Below are positions 1-6,473 of a DNA stretch of 13,923 nucleotides, in pieces. A model generated the notes under the pieces. That model was given only the letters and a program-made list of their open reading frames with translations, made no database searches and had not been told where the DNA came from. The translations under genes and the position numbers were made by a program. Position 1 is the stretch's first letter; each line of letters opens with the position of its first letter. The DNA is from Hydrogenothermus sp964516095 (lineage in GTDB: Bacteria > Aquificota > Aquificia > Aquificales > Hydrogenothermaceae): the NCBI GenBank assembly GCA_964516095.1, contig CAZEYS010000037.1, positions 1 to 13,923 on the forward strand, read 5' to 3'.

Positions 1-255
1 AACAACAACACCTATAGGTTTTTCTTGTTCTATTATATTTAAAACAATTTCCAAAACTATTGGCTTAAAGAAGAGCTTATTAGATTGAATATAATCCGTT
101 GAAACAGTTTCTGGATTACAATTTACCATTATAGCTTCGTAACCTTCTTCTTTTAAGGAAAAAACGCAGTGAACACAGGCATAATCAAATTCTACACCTT
201 GACCAATTCTGTTAGGACCACTTCCAAGGATTATAACTTTGGGTTTTTTATTCAT
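1..255 (-). CDS. carB: Carbamoyl-phosphate synthase large subunit, C-terminal section (partial)
   Basis: Only the first 85 codons are in the window; the gene runs off the left edge. The protein opens MNKKPKVIILGSGPNRIGQG and continues with VEFDYACVH (21-29) and MVNCNPETVSTDY (43-55). These are the hallmark blocks that open the second, carbamate-phosphorylating half of CarB (pre-ATP-grasp region). CarB with the small subunit makes carbamoyl phosphate for pyrimidines and arginine. In most bacteria this segment lies mid-protein after about 550 residues. Here it has its own ATG at 255 and a strong GGAGG (minus strand, 265-261) five bases upstream, and the preceding DNA is the end of dxs. It is therefore a free-standing C-terminal section, as known for Aquifex. 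The N-terminal section must lie elsewhere. It is probably co-transcribed with dxs, 44 bases upstream. The identity is secure; the full length cannot be seen. Confidence 0.93.
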   Translation of the reverse strand, partial: MNKKPKVIILGSGPNRIGQGVEFDYACVHCVFSLKEEGYEAIMVNCNPETVSTDYIQSNKLFFKPIVLEIVLNIIEQEKPIGVVV

Positions 256-260
256 TAATT

Positions 261-265
261 CCTCC
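261..265 (-). promoter_or_regulatory. Ribosome binding site of split carB
   Basis: On the minus strand GGAGG stands five bases before the ATG at 255. It fixes the start and shows that this carB half is translated independently rather than as the second half of a longer protein. Confidence 0.75.
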
Positions 266-299
266 AGAAAGGCGGTAAATCACATTTATTTTATCAGAT

Positions 300-2201
300 T
301 TAACCTACAGTTTTATAAGTCTTTTTTAAAAAGATATTTTCTATTTTATCTGCCATTTGTTCTGGTAGTAATCCTAATTCTTCTTCAAGAAGATGAACTT
401 TTCCATGTGTTATAAATTTATCAGGAATACCAAATCTTAAGAGTTTATTGGTATATCCATTATCAAGCATAAATTCTGCTACACCACTACCAAATCCGCC
501 ATTTAAAACTCCATCTTCTCCAGTGATAATTATTTCATGTTCTTTTAAGATTTTGATTAACAGTTTTTCATCAAAAGGTTTTATAAATCTTGCATTTACG
601 ACAGTTAGACTTAATCCCTTAGTTTTTAAAATTTCTCTAACTTTTAATGCTTTGTTAACATATTTTCCGACTGCTAAAAATGCTATATCCTTTCCCTCTT
701 CTAATATTTCCCAGCTACCTATTGGAATTTTTTCAAATTTATCTTCAATCTTTCCAGAAGACTCTCCTCGTGGATATCTTACGGCAAAAGGAAGTTGACT
801 TTCAATACCAGTGTAAAGAAGATTTCTCAGTTCTTGGGCATCTTTAGGTGCAGTGATAATAATATTAGGAACAGCTCTCAAAAATGCTATATCAAAAACC
901 CCATGGTGAGTTGGCCCGTCCTCTCCTACAAGACCTGCTCTATCTATAGCAAAAACTACAGGAAGTTTTTGTAGTGCTATATCATGAATAACCTGGTCAT
1001 ATGCTCTCTGCAGAAATGTTGAATAGTAAGATAAAACAGGTTTTAAGCCTTCAACAGCTAAACCTCCTGCAAAAGTTGCTGCGTGTTGTTCAGCTATACC
1101 AACATCAAAAAATCTTTCTGGAAATTTTTGAGAAAATTCATATAAACCTGAACCTTCTCTCATAGCTGGTGTTATAGCTACAATCTTTTCATCTTTCTCA
1201 GCAAGCTGACATAATGCACTTCCGAAAACTTTACTCCAGCTTGGATTTTGAGAAGCTTTTTTCAACGGTAGACCTGTAATTTTATCAAATGGAGATATGC
1301 CGTGAAATGCAGTAGCATTTTCTTCTGCTGGTTTATACCCTTTACCTTTTTGTGTAATTACGTGAATTAAGATAGGTCCTCGCATTTTTTTTGCATTTTC
1401 AAGGGTTTTTTCAAGGTCAAATAGGCTGTGACCGTCTATTGTACCAATGTATGTGAAACCCAGTTCTTCAAATATTATTCCTGGTGCAAATAAACCCTTT
1501 ATGTACTCTTCTAATTTTCTGGCTAAATTAGCTCCAGTATCACCTAAAAGTTTCTTAAGTATTACTTTTAATTTTTGTCTGGGTTTTTGAAATACTTGAT
1601 TAGTTATAATTTTATTAAAATATGTGTAAATTGCTCCTACATTTGGAGATATTGACATTTGATTGTCATTTAATATTACTATGAATTTGTCAGGGTCTAA
1701 CCAGCCAGCATTATTTAATCCTTCAAAAGCCTGACCAGCAGTCATGGCTCCATCACCTATTATAGCGATGGCATAACCATCTTCCTTTTTTAAATCTTTG
1801 CCAACTCTCATGCCTAAAGATGCAGATATTGAAGTAGAACTATGTCCAGCTCCAAAGTGGTCATAAGGACTTTCTTCTCTTTTTAAAAACCCAGATATAC
1901 CTTTGTATTTTCTTAAGGTTTTAAATTCCTCTTTTCTCCCTGTTAATATCTTATATGGATAGGCCTGATGACCTATATCCCAGACTATTCTATCTTTAGA
2001 AGGGTCAAATGCCCTTAAAAGAGCAATTGTAAGCTCGACAACTCCTAATGACGGTCCAATATGTCCACCGTTTTTAGATGTGATTTCAATAATATATTTT
2101 CTAATTTCATCAGCTAAAGTTTTAATTTCCTCTTTCGAAAGATGTTTTAAATCTTTATAGTCTTTTATTTTATTTAGAACCTTGTAATTTTCTAGAGACA
2201 T
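300..2201 (-). CDS. dxs: 1-deoxy-D-xylulose-5-phosphate synthase
   Basis: This is a thiamine-diphosphate enzyme of the cytosol. It condenses pyruvate with glyceraldehyde 3-phosphate to DXP, the entry to the MEP isoprenoid pathway and a precursor for thiamine and pyridoxal phosphate. The 633 residues are near the usual 620-640. Visible motifs: GGHIGPSLG (45-53) with the active-site His47; DIGHQAYPYKILTGR (75-89); the ThDP/Mg motif GDGAMTAG (149-156) leading to NDN (178-180); GIAEQHAATFAGG (368-380) with the catalytic Glu371; and DRAGLVGEDGPTHHG (420-434) with the conserved His432. The C-terminal transketolase-like domain is complete and ends KKTYKTVG. The ATG at 2201 has GAGGG upstream. The stop lies 44 bases before carB on the same strand, suggesting one transcript. 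Start and identity are secure. Confidence 0.97.
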   Translation of the reverse strand: MSLENYKVLNKIKDYKDLKHLSKEEIKTLADEIRKYIIEITSKNGGHIGPSLGVVELTIALLRAFDPSKDRIVWDIGHQAYPYKILTGRKEEFKTLRKYKGISGFLKREESPYDHFGAGHSSTSISASLGMRVGKDLKKEDGYAIAIIGDGAMTAGQAFEGLNNAGWLDPDKFIVILNDNQMSISPNVGAIYTYFNKIITNQVFQKPRQKLKVILKKLLGDTGANLARKLEEYIKGLFAPGIIFEELGFTYIGTIDGHSLFDLEKTLENAKKMRGPILIHVITQKGKGYKPAEENATAFHGISPFDKITGLPLKKASQNPSWSKVFGSALCQLAEKDEKIVAITPAMREGSGLYEFSQKFPERFFDVGIAEQHAATFAGGLAVEGLKPVLSYYSTFLQRAYDQVIHDIALQKLPVVFAIDRAGLVGEDGPTHHGVFDIAFLRAVPNIIITAPKDAQELRNLLYTGIESQLPFAVRYPRGESSGKIEDKFEKIPIGSWEILEEGKDIAFLAVGKYVNKALKVREILKTKGLSLTVVNARFIKPFDEKLLIKILKEHEIIITGEDGVLNGGFGSGVAEFMLDNGYTNKLLRFGIPDKFITHGKVHLLEEELGLLPEQMADKIENIFLKKTYKTVG

Positions 2202-2300
2202 TTTAGACCCTCTTATCGCAATTTGATGACTTTTTAAAGTTATTTCATTTTATAATATTTTCTAATGAAAAATTATATGTTTTTTAAGGACTAAAATAAG
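2202..2300. promoter_or_regulatory. Divergent promoter region between dxs and the aminotransferase gene
   Basis: This 99-base AT-rich spacer separates divergent genes, so it must hold starts for both directions. A TATAAT hexamer is on the plus strand at 2251-2256, about 45 bases before the aminotransferase ATG. Another TATAAT is on the minus strand at 2277-2272, facing dxs. Neither has a good -35 at normal spacing, so the hexamers are only suggestive in such AT-rich DNA. The plus-strand AAGGA (2286-2290) is the likely aminotransferase ribosome binding site. Confidence 0.35.
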
Positions 2301-3413
2301 ATGAATAGAATAGAAAAGGTTACTCCTTTCATTGTAATGGATATAGTAAAACAAGCCCAAAAGTACAACGATACAATTCATTTTGAAATTGGAGAGCCAG
2401 ATTTACAACCTCCTCCTGAAGTCTGGGAATATGCAGAAAAAGCTGTAAAAGACAGAATGAACCATTATACAGAAAGTTTAGGGATAATAAAGCTAAGGGA
2501 AAAAATATCACAGTTTTATAAAGATAAATACAATGTATCCATAAATCCTGAAAGAATTGCATTAACAGTAGGAACATCCGGAGCTTTCTTAGTAGCATAT
2601 TCTATACTTCTTGATTCTGGAGAAAACCTATTAATGACAGACCCATCATACCCTTGCTATAAAAACTTTTCATATATTCTTGACATAAATCCTATATTGG
2701 CACCTGTAGATAAATCTACTAATTATCAGCTTACACTTGAGCATCTAAAAGAGTATAACGATATAAAGGCTGTACAAATTTCATCTCCAAACAATCCTAC
2801 AGGAAATATATATGAAAAAGACAACTTAAAAGACTTAATTGAGTATTGTGATGATAATGGTATTTACTTTATCTCTGACGAAATTTATCATGGACTTGTA
2901 TATGATGAAAAAGAGCATACAGCCCTTGAATTTTCAGACAACGCAATAGTTATAAATGGATTTTCCAAGTATTTCTGTATGCCAGGTTTTAGACTTGGCT
3001 GGTTAATCTTGCCTGAAAACCTGATAAGAAAAGCTGAAATAGTTATGCAAAATGTTTTTATATCTCCTCCAACCATTAGTCAATATGCTGCTCTGGGAGC
3101 TTTTAACTATGAATATTTGGATACTATAACCAATGAGTACAAAAAAAGAAGAGATTTTTTATTCAATGAACTTAAAAATATATTTGACATAGACGCAAAA
3201 CCACAGGGAGCTTTTTATATCTGGGCTAATATAGAGAAATATTCAAAAAACGCTTATGAATTTGCAAAAATCTTACTGGAAGAAATTCATGTGGCAGTAA
3301 CACCAGGTATAGATTTTGGAAATAACAACACTGATAAATATATAAGATTTGCATATACAAGAAATATTGAACATATGAAAGAGGGTATAGAAAGACTTAA
3401 AAAATTTTTATAA
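2301..3413 (+). CDS. Class I/II PLP-dependent aminotransferase
   Basis: A fold-type I aminotransferase of the aspartate/alanine aminotransferase superfamily (AAT-I gamma-like), 370 residues and slightly shorter than the usual 380-400. It would move an amino group between an amino acid and a 2-oxo acid in the cytosol. Visible: FEIGEPDLQPP (28-38) near the N-terminus; the cofactor-phosphate loop GTSGA (91-95); SSPNNPTG (161-168) with the ring-contacting Asn165; SDEIYHG (192-198) with Asp193 for the PLP pyridine nitrogen; GFSKYFCMPGFRLGW (220-234) with Lys223 forming the Schiff base; and YIRFAY (347-352) with Arg349, the usual carboxylate-binding arginine. AAGGA lies ten bases before the ATG. 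Which amino acid it uses cannot be read from the sequence. It precedes the cellulose genes, but the 47-base gap holds a likely new promoter, so a functional link is not implied. Confidence 0.92.
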   Translation: MNRIEKVTPFIVMDIVKQAQKYNDTIHFEIGEPDLQPPPEVWEYAEKAVKDRMNHYTESLGIIKLREKISQFYKDKYNVSINPERIALTVGTSGAFLVAYSILLDSGENLLMTDPSYPCYKNFSYILDINPILAPVDKSTNYQLTLEHLKEYNDIKAVQISSPNNPTGNIYEKDNLKDLIEYCDDNGIYFISDEIYHGLVYDEKEHTALEFSDNAIVINGFSKYFCMPGFRLGWLILPENLIRKAEIVMQNVFISPPTISQYAALGAFNYEYLDTITNEYKKRRDFLFNELKNIFDIDAKPQGAFYIWANIEKYSKNAYEFAKILLEEIHVAVTPGIDFGNNNTDKYIRFAYTRNIEHMKEGIERLKKFL

Positions 3414-3435
3414 AATCCGATATATTAATTATAAT
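3407..3435 (+). promoter_or_regulatory. Candidate sigma-70-type promoter of the cellulose operon
   Basis: A perfect TATAAT (3430-3435) sits 17 bases after TTTATA (3407-3412, four of six matches to TTGACA). Transcription would start near 3442, leaving a leader of about 20 bases before the ATG at 3461. The -10 lies inside a perfect 18-base AT palindrome (3423-3440). Such matches occur by chance in DNA this AT-rich, so confidence is moderate. Position, just after one gene and before a tightly packed operon, supports it. Confidence 0.45.
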
Positions 3436-3442
3436 TAATAGC

Positions 3443-3459
3443 TAACATAGAGAATGTTA
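3443..3459 (+). promoter_or_regulatory. Inverted repeat at the start of the cellulose operon (operator or leader hairpin)
   Basis: TAACAT and ATGTTA (3443-3448 and 3454-3459) form a perfect six-base dyad around the five-base loop AGAGA. It lies between the predicted transcription start and the first start codon at 3461. The loop is the only Shine-Dalgarno-like stretch for that ATG. It could be a repressor half-site pair or an RNA hairpin showing the ribosome site in its loop. The stem is AT-rich and short, so chance is possible. Confidence 0.35.
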
Positions 3460-3460
3460 C

Positions 3461-3640
3461 ATGTTTAACAATGAAATACCTGAATTCTATTTAAAAAATG
3501 AAATAGAAAAATTAAAAAATAAATGGAAGATTGTAGAGTTTTTAGAAAATGAAGGTATGCAAAAATCAAGACCATCTAGCGAAACAGATAAAGATGATAT
3601 AAGAATATCCACTTTAAAAGAGATTTTAAAGGAAAAATAA
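3461..3640 (+). CDS. Small hypothetical protein heading the cellulose operon (59 aa)
   Basis: The protein begins MFNNEIPEFYLKNEIEKLKN and ends DIRISTLKEILKEK. It is soluble, with no signal peptide or membrane segment. It appears to be two charged amphipathic helices (about 8-32 and 47-59) joined by a polar link rich in Ser, Asp and Lys (34-46). AGAGA (3449-3453) precedes the ATG by seven bases. The stop TAA is one base before the bcsA GTG, and the bcsA ribosome site AAAGG (3628-3632) lies within its last codons, so the two are probably translationally coupled. I recognise no family. Length and position recall BcsR, a roughly 60-residue partner of BcsQ in enterobacterial cellulose operons, but I see no convincing residue similarity. 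Support for being real: tight coupling and a plausible operon-leading position. Confidence 0.66.
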   Translation: MFNNEIPEFYLKNEIEKLKNKWKIVEFLENEGMQKSRPSSETDKDDIRISTLKEILKEK

Positions 3641-3641
3641 T

Positions 3642-5927
3642 GTGTTAAGAAACTTTAAAAAACTTAAGAAATATCTAAAAATGTACCTATACGAGAGAAA
3701 GTTTTTTAATATAGTGTTTATGGTATTAATACTACTTTTAGCACTCTTTGTTATATTACCTATGTCTTTGTTAAACCAAATAATAGTTTCTACTACTATT
3801 ATAATTGTCATCCTTGTTTTATTTAAAAGAAAGACAGAACATGTAAAACTGTTTATAATCTTTGCAAGTATGTTTATCTCCTTGAGATACTTTTTTTGGA
3901 GGACTTTCAATACAATAAACACAGATAACATTTTCAACTTGTCAGCATCTGTGCTTTTATATCTTGCAGAAACTTACTCAATAATAATTGCACTTTTAGG
4001 CAGCTTTATAGCACTAAGGCTATTGGAAAGAAAAAGTATAAAAATTTCCCCAGAAGAACCACCACCCAAAAGTTTACCAACTGTAGATATATTTATACCA
4101 ACTTATGATGAACCAGTAGATGTTGTAAAAGCTACAGCTTTGGCTGCTTTATCCATGGATTACCCTAAAGATAAATTCAAAGTTTTTATATTAGATGATG
4201 GTGGTACAGAAGAAAAACTTAATGACCCAGATCCTGTAAAAAGAGAAAATGCAAGAAAAAGGGCTGAATCTTTAAAAAAGTTAGTTAAGGAAGTTAATGC
4301 TAACTTATACTATCTGACAAGGAAAAAGAATATAGGAGCAAAGGCAGGAAACTTAAATGAAGCATTAAAGAAGACAAATGGAGATTTAATATTAGTCTTA
4401 GACTGTGATCATATTCCTACTCAAGACTTTTTAAGAAGAACTGTTGGCTTTTTTCTTAAATACCCAAAATTATTTTTAGTTCAAACACCTCACAGCTTTC
4501 AAAATCCTGATCCAATTGAAAAAAATTTACAAATATTTAGACAGGTCCCCAATGAAAATGACATGTTCTATAAATATATCCAAAAAGGATTGGATTTCTG
4601 GGCATGTTCTTTTTTCTGTGGTTCGGCTGCTCTTTTGAGAAGAAAGTACCTTGAAGAAGTTGGAGGAATTCAAGGATCAACAGTAACAGAAGATGCAGAA
4701 ACGGCTATCGAGCTTCATTCAAGGGGATATGATAGCGCTTATTACGGACGTCAAATGGTATTTGGTCTTCAACCAGAAACATTTTCATCTTTTATCGTCC
4801 AGCGATCGCGATGGGCACAGGGTATGATCCAAATTTTTTTAATGAAAAATCCATTGAAGAAAAAAGGACTTAAATGGTACCAAAAATTAGGATATTTAAA
4901 TTCCAGTTTTTTCTGGTTTTTTGGTATTGCAAGAACTATATTCTTATTTGCTCCAGGCTTTTACCTGTTTTTTGGATTAAAGATTTATGATGCGTCAGTT
5001 ATGGAAGTAATTGCTTATGCTATACCTCATTTTGTGGCATCTATTTTACTTTCCAATTATTTGTACGCTCGTGTTAGATGGAACTTTTTCTCAGAACTTT
5101 ACGAAGCTCTACAAAGTTTATTTATACTTCCTGCAATAATAAGTGTTATTATAAATCCCAAAAAACCTACATTTAAAGTAACCCCAAAAAGAGAAGAGAT
5201 AAATAAAGATTTTCTAAGCCCATTTTATAAACCTATATACATTCTATTTAATATAACACTTTTATCCTTTTTATTTGCTATTTACCGCTGGATTAAGTTT
5301 CCAGATGAAAGAGGTACAGTAATAATTGTAGTTATCTGGCAAATACTTAACTTTCTTGTACTAGCTCTTGGCATAATCGTTATGAAAGAGAGGGCAGAAA
5401 AGAGGAGAGCTCACCGAATACCTGCAATGGACGAAGCCTTTATATATGTTAACGATAAAACTTTCTTTGGAAGAATAAGGGACATTTCCCTTACAGGTAT
5501 ATGGATAGAAAGCCTCCAAAATTTAAAAGATTATCTTCATGAGATAAGAGATAACGTACTAAAAATAGTAATAAAAGATGTTAGAGGATTAACATTCAAC
5601 TTAAGAATAAAAGTAGTAAATGCTAATGAAAAAAATATACGCGGGACTTTCTTGGAACATTATGATGATATTGAAAGCTTTAGAAAGCTTGTTGAAATTG
5701 TTTATTCCCAGAGTACTAGATGGGAGTTTTTTATACCTGAGAGAGAAATGTCCCCTATAAAATCCTTTATATTTTTAACAAAAATAGCTGTATCAAGATT
5801 TAAAGATGCTTATATAGATGCTACAAAAGAATTTACAAGAGAAGTTCTAAGTTTCTTAAAAAGATTTGCAGTTAGCTTAAAAAGATTAAAAATCACTAAT
5901 TTAACTTTAGGTGTAAATAGGAGGTAG
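3642..5927 (+). CDS. bcsA: Cellulose synthase catalytic subunit BcsA with PilZ domain
   Basis: An inner-membrane, processive GT2 glycosyltransferase that polymerises UDP-glucose into beta-1,4-glucan and moves it through its own channel. In order: N-terminal membrane helices (about 22-61, 68-88, 101-127); GT domain with YDEP (155-158), DDG (185-187), DCD (254-256), FFCGSAA (324-330), TED (349-351) and QRSRW (387-391, the QxxRW motif); further membrane helices (about 420-446, 452-472, 488-504, 530-548, 560-582); the gating-loop FKVTPK (511-516); then a PilZ domain with RRAHR (588-592, RxxxR) and DISLTG (614-619, DxSxxG), the c-di-GMP-binding signature; and a basic amphipathic C-terminal helix. 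All catalytic and allosteric motifs are intact at 761 residues. The GTG start at 3642 has AAAGG upstream; the next in-frame ATG lies after Lys13 and lacks such a site. Six bases separate it from the next gene. Activity should depend on c-di-GMP. Confidence 0.96.
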   Translation: MLRNFKKLKKYLKMYLYERKFFNIVFMVLILLLALFVILPMSLLNQIIVSTTIIIVILVLFKRKTEHVKLFIIFASMFISLRYFFWRTFNTINTDNIFNLSASVLLYLAETYSIIIALLGSFIALRLLERKSIKISPEEPPPKSLPTVDIFIPTYDEPVDVVKATALAALSMDYPKDKFKVFILDDGGTEEKLNDPDPVKRENARKRAESLKKLVKEVNANLYYLTRKKNIGAKAGNLNEALKKTNGDLILVLDCDHIPTQDFLRRTVGFFLKYPKLFLVQTPHSFQNPDPIEKNLQIFRQVPNENDMFYKYIQKGLDFWACSFFCGSAALLRRKYLEEVGGIQGSTVTEDAETAIELHSRGYDSAYYGRQMVFGLQPETFSSFIVQRSRWAQGMIQIFLMKNPLKKKGLKWYQKLGYLNSSFFWFFGIARTIFLFAPGFYLFFGLKIYDASVMEVIAYAIPHFVASILLSNYLYARVRWNFFSELYEALQSLFILPAIISVIINPKKPTFKVTPKREEINKDFLSPFYKPIYILFNITLLSFLFAIYRWIKFPDERGTVIIVVIWQILNFLVLALGIIVMKERAEKRRAHRIPAMDEAFIYVNDKTFFGRIRDISLTGIWIESLQNLKDYLHEIRDNVLKIVIKDVRGLTFNLRIKVVNANEKNIRGTFLEHYDDIESFRKLVEIVYSQSTRWEFFIPEREMSPIKSFIFLTKIAVSRFKDAYIDATKEFTREVLSFLKRFAVSLKRLKITNLTLGVNRR

Positions 5928-5933
5928 TCCATA

Positions 5934-6473
5934 ATGGCTTTGTTTAAGAAACACAATAAGGGCAATTTAAAAATGAATGGAAAGGAAATAAAAGGATTAC
6001 ATATCCCAAACGATGTTTCTAATGATAGATTTTATAAATCTTCTGTGCTTGGTTCTTTCATACTTGGATTGGTAGAAATAGGAGACGAAGAAGATTATAA
6101 AAGTTTATCTGAGGTTTCTGCACGAACATTTTTTGAAAAGAACAAAAAAGTATTTGAAAAGTTAACTTTATCTTCAGAAGATAGTCTTAGAGAATTTGTA
6201 GAAATGCTGAATAACTTTTTGAGTTTGCACCAACTTGGCTTTATTCAAGTAGTAGTTAATGAGGTTGATAAAGAAATTCACCTAAAACATTTCAATTCTC
6301 CTTTTGCATTAACCCTAAGAAATAAAGAAGATAAAAATGCTTGTTGTTATTTAGAAGAGTTTTATTCAAATTTATTCTCATTACTTTTAGATAAAGACAT
6401 TGAAGTAAAGGAGGTTAGCTGTGCAGCTAAAGCTGAGGGAGATTTTTGTTTATTTAAATTTATTACTTCTTAG
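5934..6473 (+). CDS. BcsD-like / V4R-fold accessory protein of the cellulose operon
   Basis: A cytoplasmic protein of 179 residues with no signal peptide or membrane helix. After a basic start (about 1-30) comes a helix (32-50), a predicted helix-helix-strand run (83-118, including SLREFVEMLNNFLSLHQLGF), strands, then a helix CCYLEEFYSNLFSLLL (137-152) and the ending EVSCAAKAEGDFCLFKF. That ending has C163, G169, D170 and C172 followed by x-F, like the V4R domain of the TRAPP/NO-signalling fold. The overall layout also resembles, from memory, the cellulose-export subunit BcsD (about 156 residues). BcsD forms octamers that help arrange glucan chains in Komagataeibacter. AGGAGG (5919-5924) overlaps the bcsA stop. 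Its last 53 bases overlap bcsB. Identity as a Bcs accessory subunit is inferred; a ligand-sensing V4R protein is the main alternative. Confidence 0.7.
   Translation: MALFKKHNKGNLKMNGKEIKGLHIPNDVSNDRFYKSSVLGSFILGLVEIGDEEDYKSLSEVSARTFFEKNKKVFEKLTLSSEDSLREFVEMLNNFLSLHQLGFIQVVVNEVDKEIHLKHFNSPFALTLRNKEDKNACCYLEEFYSNLFSLLLDKDIEVKEVSCAAKAEGDFCLFKFITS
6407..6414 (+). promoter_or_regulatory. Strong ribosome binding site that fixes the internal bcsB start
   Basis: AAAGGAGG is a full-length match to the anti-Shine-Dalgarno sequence, six bases before GTG 6421, and it lies inside the preceding reading frame. It decides the bcsB start: there is no ATG, GTG or TTG codon in frame between 6421 and the end of the signal peptide. 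Confidence 0.8.

Noticed and set aside
448..798. Open frame of 116 codons antisense to dxs
   Set aside because: It lies wholly inside the strongly supported dxs gene and has no family motifs; it is a mirror of the codon pattern.
3423..3440. 18-base AT palindrome as a terminator of the aminotransferase gene
   Set aside because: The stem has no G or C pairs and there is no T-run after it; it overlaps a better-fitting -10 element.
3414..3460. c-di-GMP riboswitch before the cellulose operon
   Set aside because: The 47-base gap is far too short and AT-rich to hold a GEMM-type aptamer.
3626..3937. Antisense frame across the 5' end of bcsA
   Set aside because: It covers conserved bcsA membrane-helix codons and has no clear ribosome site; its hydrophobicity follows from the AT-rich complement.
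4802..4810. GCGATCGC octamer palindrome
   Set aside because: A single copy inside the conserved QRSRW codons of bcsA; no second copy nearby, so no sign of a repeat family.
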